Source: Nitriliruptoraceae bacterium (lineage in GTDB: Bacteria > Actinomycetota > Nitriliruptoria > Nitriliruptorales > Nitriliruptoraceae). From it: DNA of 25,253 nt. The notes below the pieces were generated by a model. It was not told the DNA's origin, searched no databases, and saw nothing but the letters and a program-made list of their open reading frames with translations. Positions 23,150 to 25,253 of the stretch are shown one piece after another (within the stretch, counting starts at the first letter, position 1; the number at the start of each line of letters is the position of its first letter). A program made the translations under genes and the position numbers. The DNA is taken from positions 1 to 25,253 of the forward strand of contig PWEU01000247.1 in the NCBI GenBank assembly GCA_003554005.1. The letters are read 5' to 3'.

Positions 23150-23694
23150 CCACCCTGGTGCTCGGTGTCGGCCACCCCGACCGCGGCGACGATGGGGCCG
23201 GGGCGATCGTCGCCCGGGCGCTGGAGGACACCGAGGGCGTGGTGGCGAGGATCGTGTCCGGCGATCCCAGCTCCATCCTGACCGATCCCCTGTGGGACAC
23301 CGCCGAGCGGGTGGTGCTGGTCGACACGGTCCGCACCGGGCGGCGCCCCGGCACCGTCCACCGCTGGTCCGGTCAGCGGCTGCTCGAGCACCTGCCGGCG
23401 ACCGGTGGCGGCACCCACGACCTCGGCGTGGCGACCACCCTGCACCTGGCCGTGGCCCTGGCCCGGCTCCCCGACGACCTCACCGTCATCGGTATCGAGG
23501 GGACCTCCTTCGAGGTCGGTCACCCGCCCTGTCGCCCGGTGCGCCACGCCGCCGCGATGATCGCGGCGGCCCTCGCCCGGGAGATCGGGGATCCCGAGCC
23601 CGACGACGTGGTGCAGGTGGCGATCCGCATCGTGGACCTAGAGGTCGGCGTCGACGCCGAGGAACGCGGTGACGTGCGCCTCGGTGAGAGCTGA
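23146..23694 (+). CDS. Hydrogenase maturation protease (HycI/HyhD-type)
   Basis: A 182-residue endopeptidase of the HybD/HycI family, which removes the C-terminal tail of the large subunit after Ni insertion. The N-terminal LGVGHPDRGDDGAG matches the family motif with its metal-binding aspartate (Asp16); His10 replaces the usual Asn. DTVRTG resembles the second conserved region. The ATG overlaps the large-subunit stop (ATGA). The last 57 bases overlap the convergent hydrolase gene. The final 40 residues go beyond the typical family length. It is the last gene of the operon on this strand. Confidence 0.9.
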   Translation: MTTLVLGVGHPDRGDDGAGAIVARALEDTEGVVARIVSGDPSSILTDPLWDTAERVVLVDTVRTGRRPGTVHRWSGQRLLEHLPATGGGTHDLGVATTLHLAVALARLPDDLTVIGIEGTSFEVGHPPCRPVRHAAAMIAAALAREIGDPEPDDVVQVAIRIVDLEVGVDAEERGDVRLGES

Positions 23695-24435
23695 CTGGGC
23701 GACCGAGCCGTCGATCTTCGGCTCGAGGTCCCCACGCTGAGGGCCGTACCGGCCGAACTGCGCGTGGTTCATACCTTCGACCTCGACCATCAGCGCGTCG
23801 GGCGGCAACAACGCGCGGCGCTCGGCGATGTCCTCTGGGGTGGCCAACCCATCCCGGCTGCCCGAGACCGACAGGACGCTGAGCTCGTCACGCTCTCCCA
23901 GTTCGGCTCCACCGGTGGAGAACGACGCCCACAGGGTGAGCCCGTCCACCGCCCCCGGCTCCTGGTCACCGAGCCAGCTCGCCGCCATGGCCCCACCGAG
24001 GGAGTGGCCGCCGACCCACCAGGTCTCGATCCCCGGCGTGTCCTCGATCAACGGGGCCGCCCGCGACCGACCGAAGATGGCCAGGTTGAGCGGCATCCGA
24101 GGGATCAGTACCAGGGTGTCGGTGGCGGCCACGATCGGCGCCCAGGTCGCGATGTAGGCATCCCGGTGGACCCGCGCGCCGGGGTAGAACACCACCCCAC
24201 GGGTCGGCTCGGACCCGGCCGGTCTGAGCTCCACCACCGGCCCCTGGATCACCTCGACCGCCGGGTCGTCCAGCGCCGCCTCCAGCGGTCCGGGCTTCGC
24301 GGGTGCGGCCAGGCTGGCCCAGACCACGAACGCGAGGATGGCCGCAACCAGCAACCCGAGCAGCACCCACAGCACGATGCGCAGCCGACGACGCATGGGC
24401 CGGGCCTCTGCAGCGCCATCCTTGATCATCGACAT
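23638..24435 (-). CDS. Membrane-anchored alpha/beta hydrolase
   Basis: A 265-residue hydrolase. An N-terminal membrane segment (about residues 19-42) is followed by the catalytic domain. The nucleophile is in GGHSLGGAM, the aspartate in SGSRDGLATP and the histidine in GMNHAQFG. The ATG overlaps the hypE stop (ATGA). The 3' end runs 57 bases into the convergent maturation protease gene. It fits the alpha/beta-hydrolase family of lipase/esterase-like exported proteins, with the domain probably outside the membrane. The substrate is unknown and a hydrogenase role is not expected from its sequence. Confidence 0.87.
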   Translation of the reverse strand: MSMIKDGAAEARPMRRRLRIVLWVLLGLLVAAILAFVVWASLAAPAKPGPLEAALDDPAVEVIQGPVVELRPAGSEPTRGVVFYPGARVHRDAYIATWAPIVAATDTLVLIPRMPLNLAIFGRSRAAPLIEDTPGIETWWVGGHSLGGAMAASWLGDQEPGAVDGLTLWASFSTGGAELGERDELSVLSVSGSRDGLATPEDIAERRALLPPDALMVEVEGMNHAQFGRYGPQRGDLEPKIDGSVAQSALTEAHVTAFLGVDADL

Positions 24436-25253
24436 CAGCAGATCCGCGGCAGCTGCTCGCCGAGCGGCAGGTCGACGACCCGCCTGGCCCCGATGCCGGT
24501 CCGTGCCACGACGATGCCGTGGTGGTCGTCCACCACCTCACCGACCCGGACGGCCTCCCGGCCCTGGGGGTGGCTGCGCATCGCCTCGAGGACCACCTCG
24601 GCGACCTCGGGCGCGACGACGGCGACCAGCTTGCCCTCGTTGGCCACGTGGGTCGGATCCAAGCCGAGGAAGCTGCAGGCCGCGGCCACGTCCGACGGGA
24701 CCGGCACGTCACGCTCCACGTACTCGATCCCGGTCCCGCCGGCCTCGGCGAGCTCGCACAGCACGGCGGCGAACCCGCCACGGGGCGCGTCCCTCAGCGC
24801 CCGCACGCCACCTCCGGGCGCCGCAGCCAGCATGGTCTGCACCAGCCCGGCCAGGGGTGCGGAGTCCGTGCGGAGCTGCGACTCGAACTCCAGCCCCTCG
24901 CGCAGGCTCATGATGGCCATGCCGTGCTCACCGATCGGTCCGCTCAGCAGCACCTGATCCCCGGGGCGGACCCGCTTCGGCCCGAGCTCCACCCCGTCGG
25001 GGATGACGCCATAGCCGGCGGTGGTGATCGTCAGACCGCCACGGTCCCGCGCCTCGACGACCTTGGTGTCGCCGGTGACCAGGCGGACCTCGGCGGCCGC
25101 GGCGGCGCGACCCATGTCCTCGGCGATCCGGCCCAGGGTCGCGAGCTCCAGGCCCTCCTCCAGGACGAAGGCCGCCGACAGCACCAGCGGGATCGCACCG
25201 GACATGGCGATGTCGTTGACCGTGCCGTTGACCGCGAGGTCTCCGATGCTGCC
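24435..25253 (-). CDS. hypE: Hydrogenase maturation protein HypE, C-terminal part (5' end outside window)
   Basis: The last 272 residues of HypE, open through the right edge of the window. HypE dehydrates a thiocarboxamide on its own C-terminal cysteine to thiocyanate, providing the CN ligands of the Ni-Fe site. The C-terminal cysteine is seen in QLPRIC immediately before the stop. GTVNDIAMSGA and EEGLEL near the edge, the GDTKVV motif and GPIGEHGMAI belong to the PurM/AIRS-like ATP-binding fold. The frame does not start at the internal ATG at 25205, because recognisable HypE sequence continues upstream of it. The convergent arrangement with the hydrogenase operon suggests a separate hyp transcript. 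Confidence 0.95.
   Translation of the reverse strand, partial: GSIGDLAVNGTVNDIAMSGAIPLVLSAAFVLEEGLELATLGRIAEDMGRAAAAAEVRLVTGDTKVVEARDRGGLTITTAGYGVIPDGVELGPKRVRPGDQVLLSGPIGEHGMAIMSLREGLEFESQLRTDSAPLAGLVQTMLAAAPGGGVRALRDAPRGGFAAVLCELAEAGGTGIEYVERDVPVPSDVAAACSFLGLDPTHVANEGKLVAVVAPEVAEVVLEAMRSHPQGREAVRVGEVVDDHHGIVVARTGIGARRVVDLPLGEQLPRIC

Overview
The window is very G+C-rich, with frequent GTG and TTG starts, and gene content typical of a free-living actinobacterium. CrgA, a class E sortase and a TrpG/PabA amidotransferase sit together, a linkage known from the replication-origin region of Actinomycetota. The genus cannot be read from the sequence. A deep-branching, non-model lineage is a guess based on the mixture of genes. 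No phage, transposon or CRISPR was found.

Layout. (1) 1-5.6 kb, envelope/cell-division cluster: the 3' end of a PDZ-Lon-like protease; convergent trpG/pabA overlapping a large adenylation-like protein whose ATP-binding loop and catalytic lysine are degenerate; a divergent polyprenyl diphosphate synthase; a class E sortase coupled to a 60-residue membrane protein; crgA. (2) 5.6-9.1 kb, minus strand: a membrane/zinc-ribbon protein, gamma-glutamyltransferase, a UDP-xylose-synthase-like SDR and a DUF5658-like membrane protein. (3) 9.2-11.5 kb: tRNA-Ala(UGC), a CPBP intramembrane protease and a divergent aldo/keto reductase, with a palindromic operator-like element between the last two. (4) 11.6-14.1 kb: metY-metX, direct sulfhydrylation of O-acylhomoserine to homocysteine. 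(5) 14.1-18.2 kb: a DapA-family protein, an alpha/beta hydrolase, a PlsC-type acyltransferase, a MarR regulator and a small coiled-coil membrane protein. Several unusual intergenic repeats lie here. (6) 18.5-25.3 kb: an operon for a group 3b-type cytoplasmic NAD(P)-linked [NiFe] hydrogenase (beta, cyclic-nucleotide-binding-domain protein, gamma, small, large, maturation protease), with convergent hypE and a membrane-anchored hydrolase.

In the hydrogenase operon electrons would pass between NAD(P)H/FAD on the gamma subunit, the iron-sulfur clusters of gamma, beta and small subunits, and the Ni-Fe site of the large subunit. HypE supplies cyanide ligands and the protease trims the large subunit. 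Adjacent genes overlap by a few bases almost throughout, which implies translational coupling.

The observations most worth checking are an in-frame amber codon in the middle of the hydrogenase small-subunit gene; the degenerate adenylation enzyme next to trpG; a palindromic DnaA-box-like element present twice, 12 kb apart; a duplicated 48-bp hairpin unit after a C+G-rich tandem repeat; and five 11-bp tandem repeats enclosed by an inverted repeat that carries both stop codons of two convergent genes.
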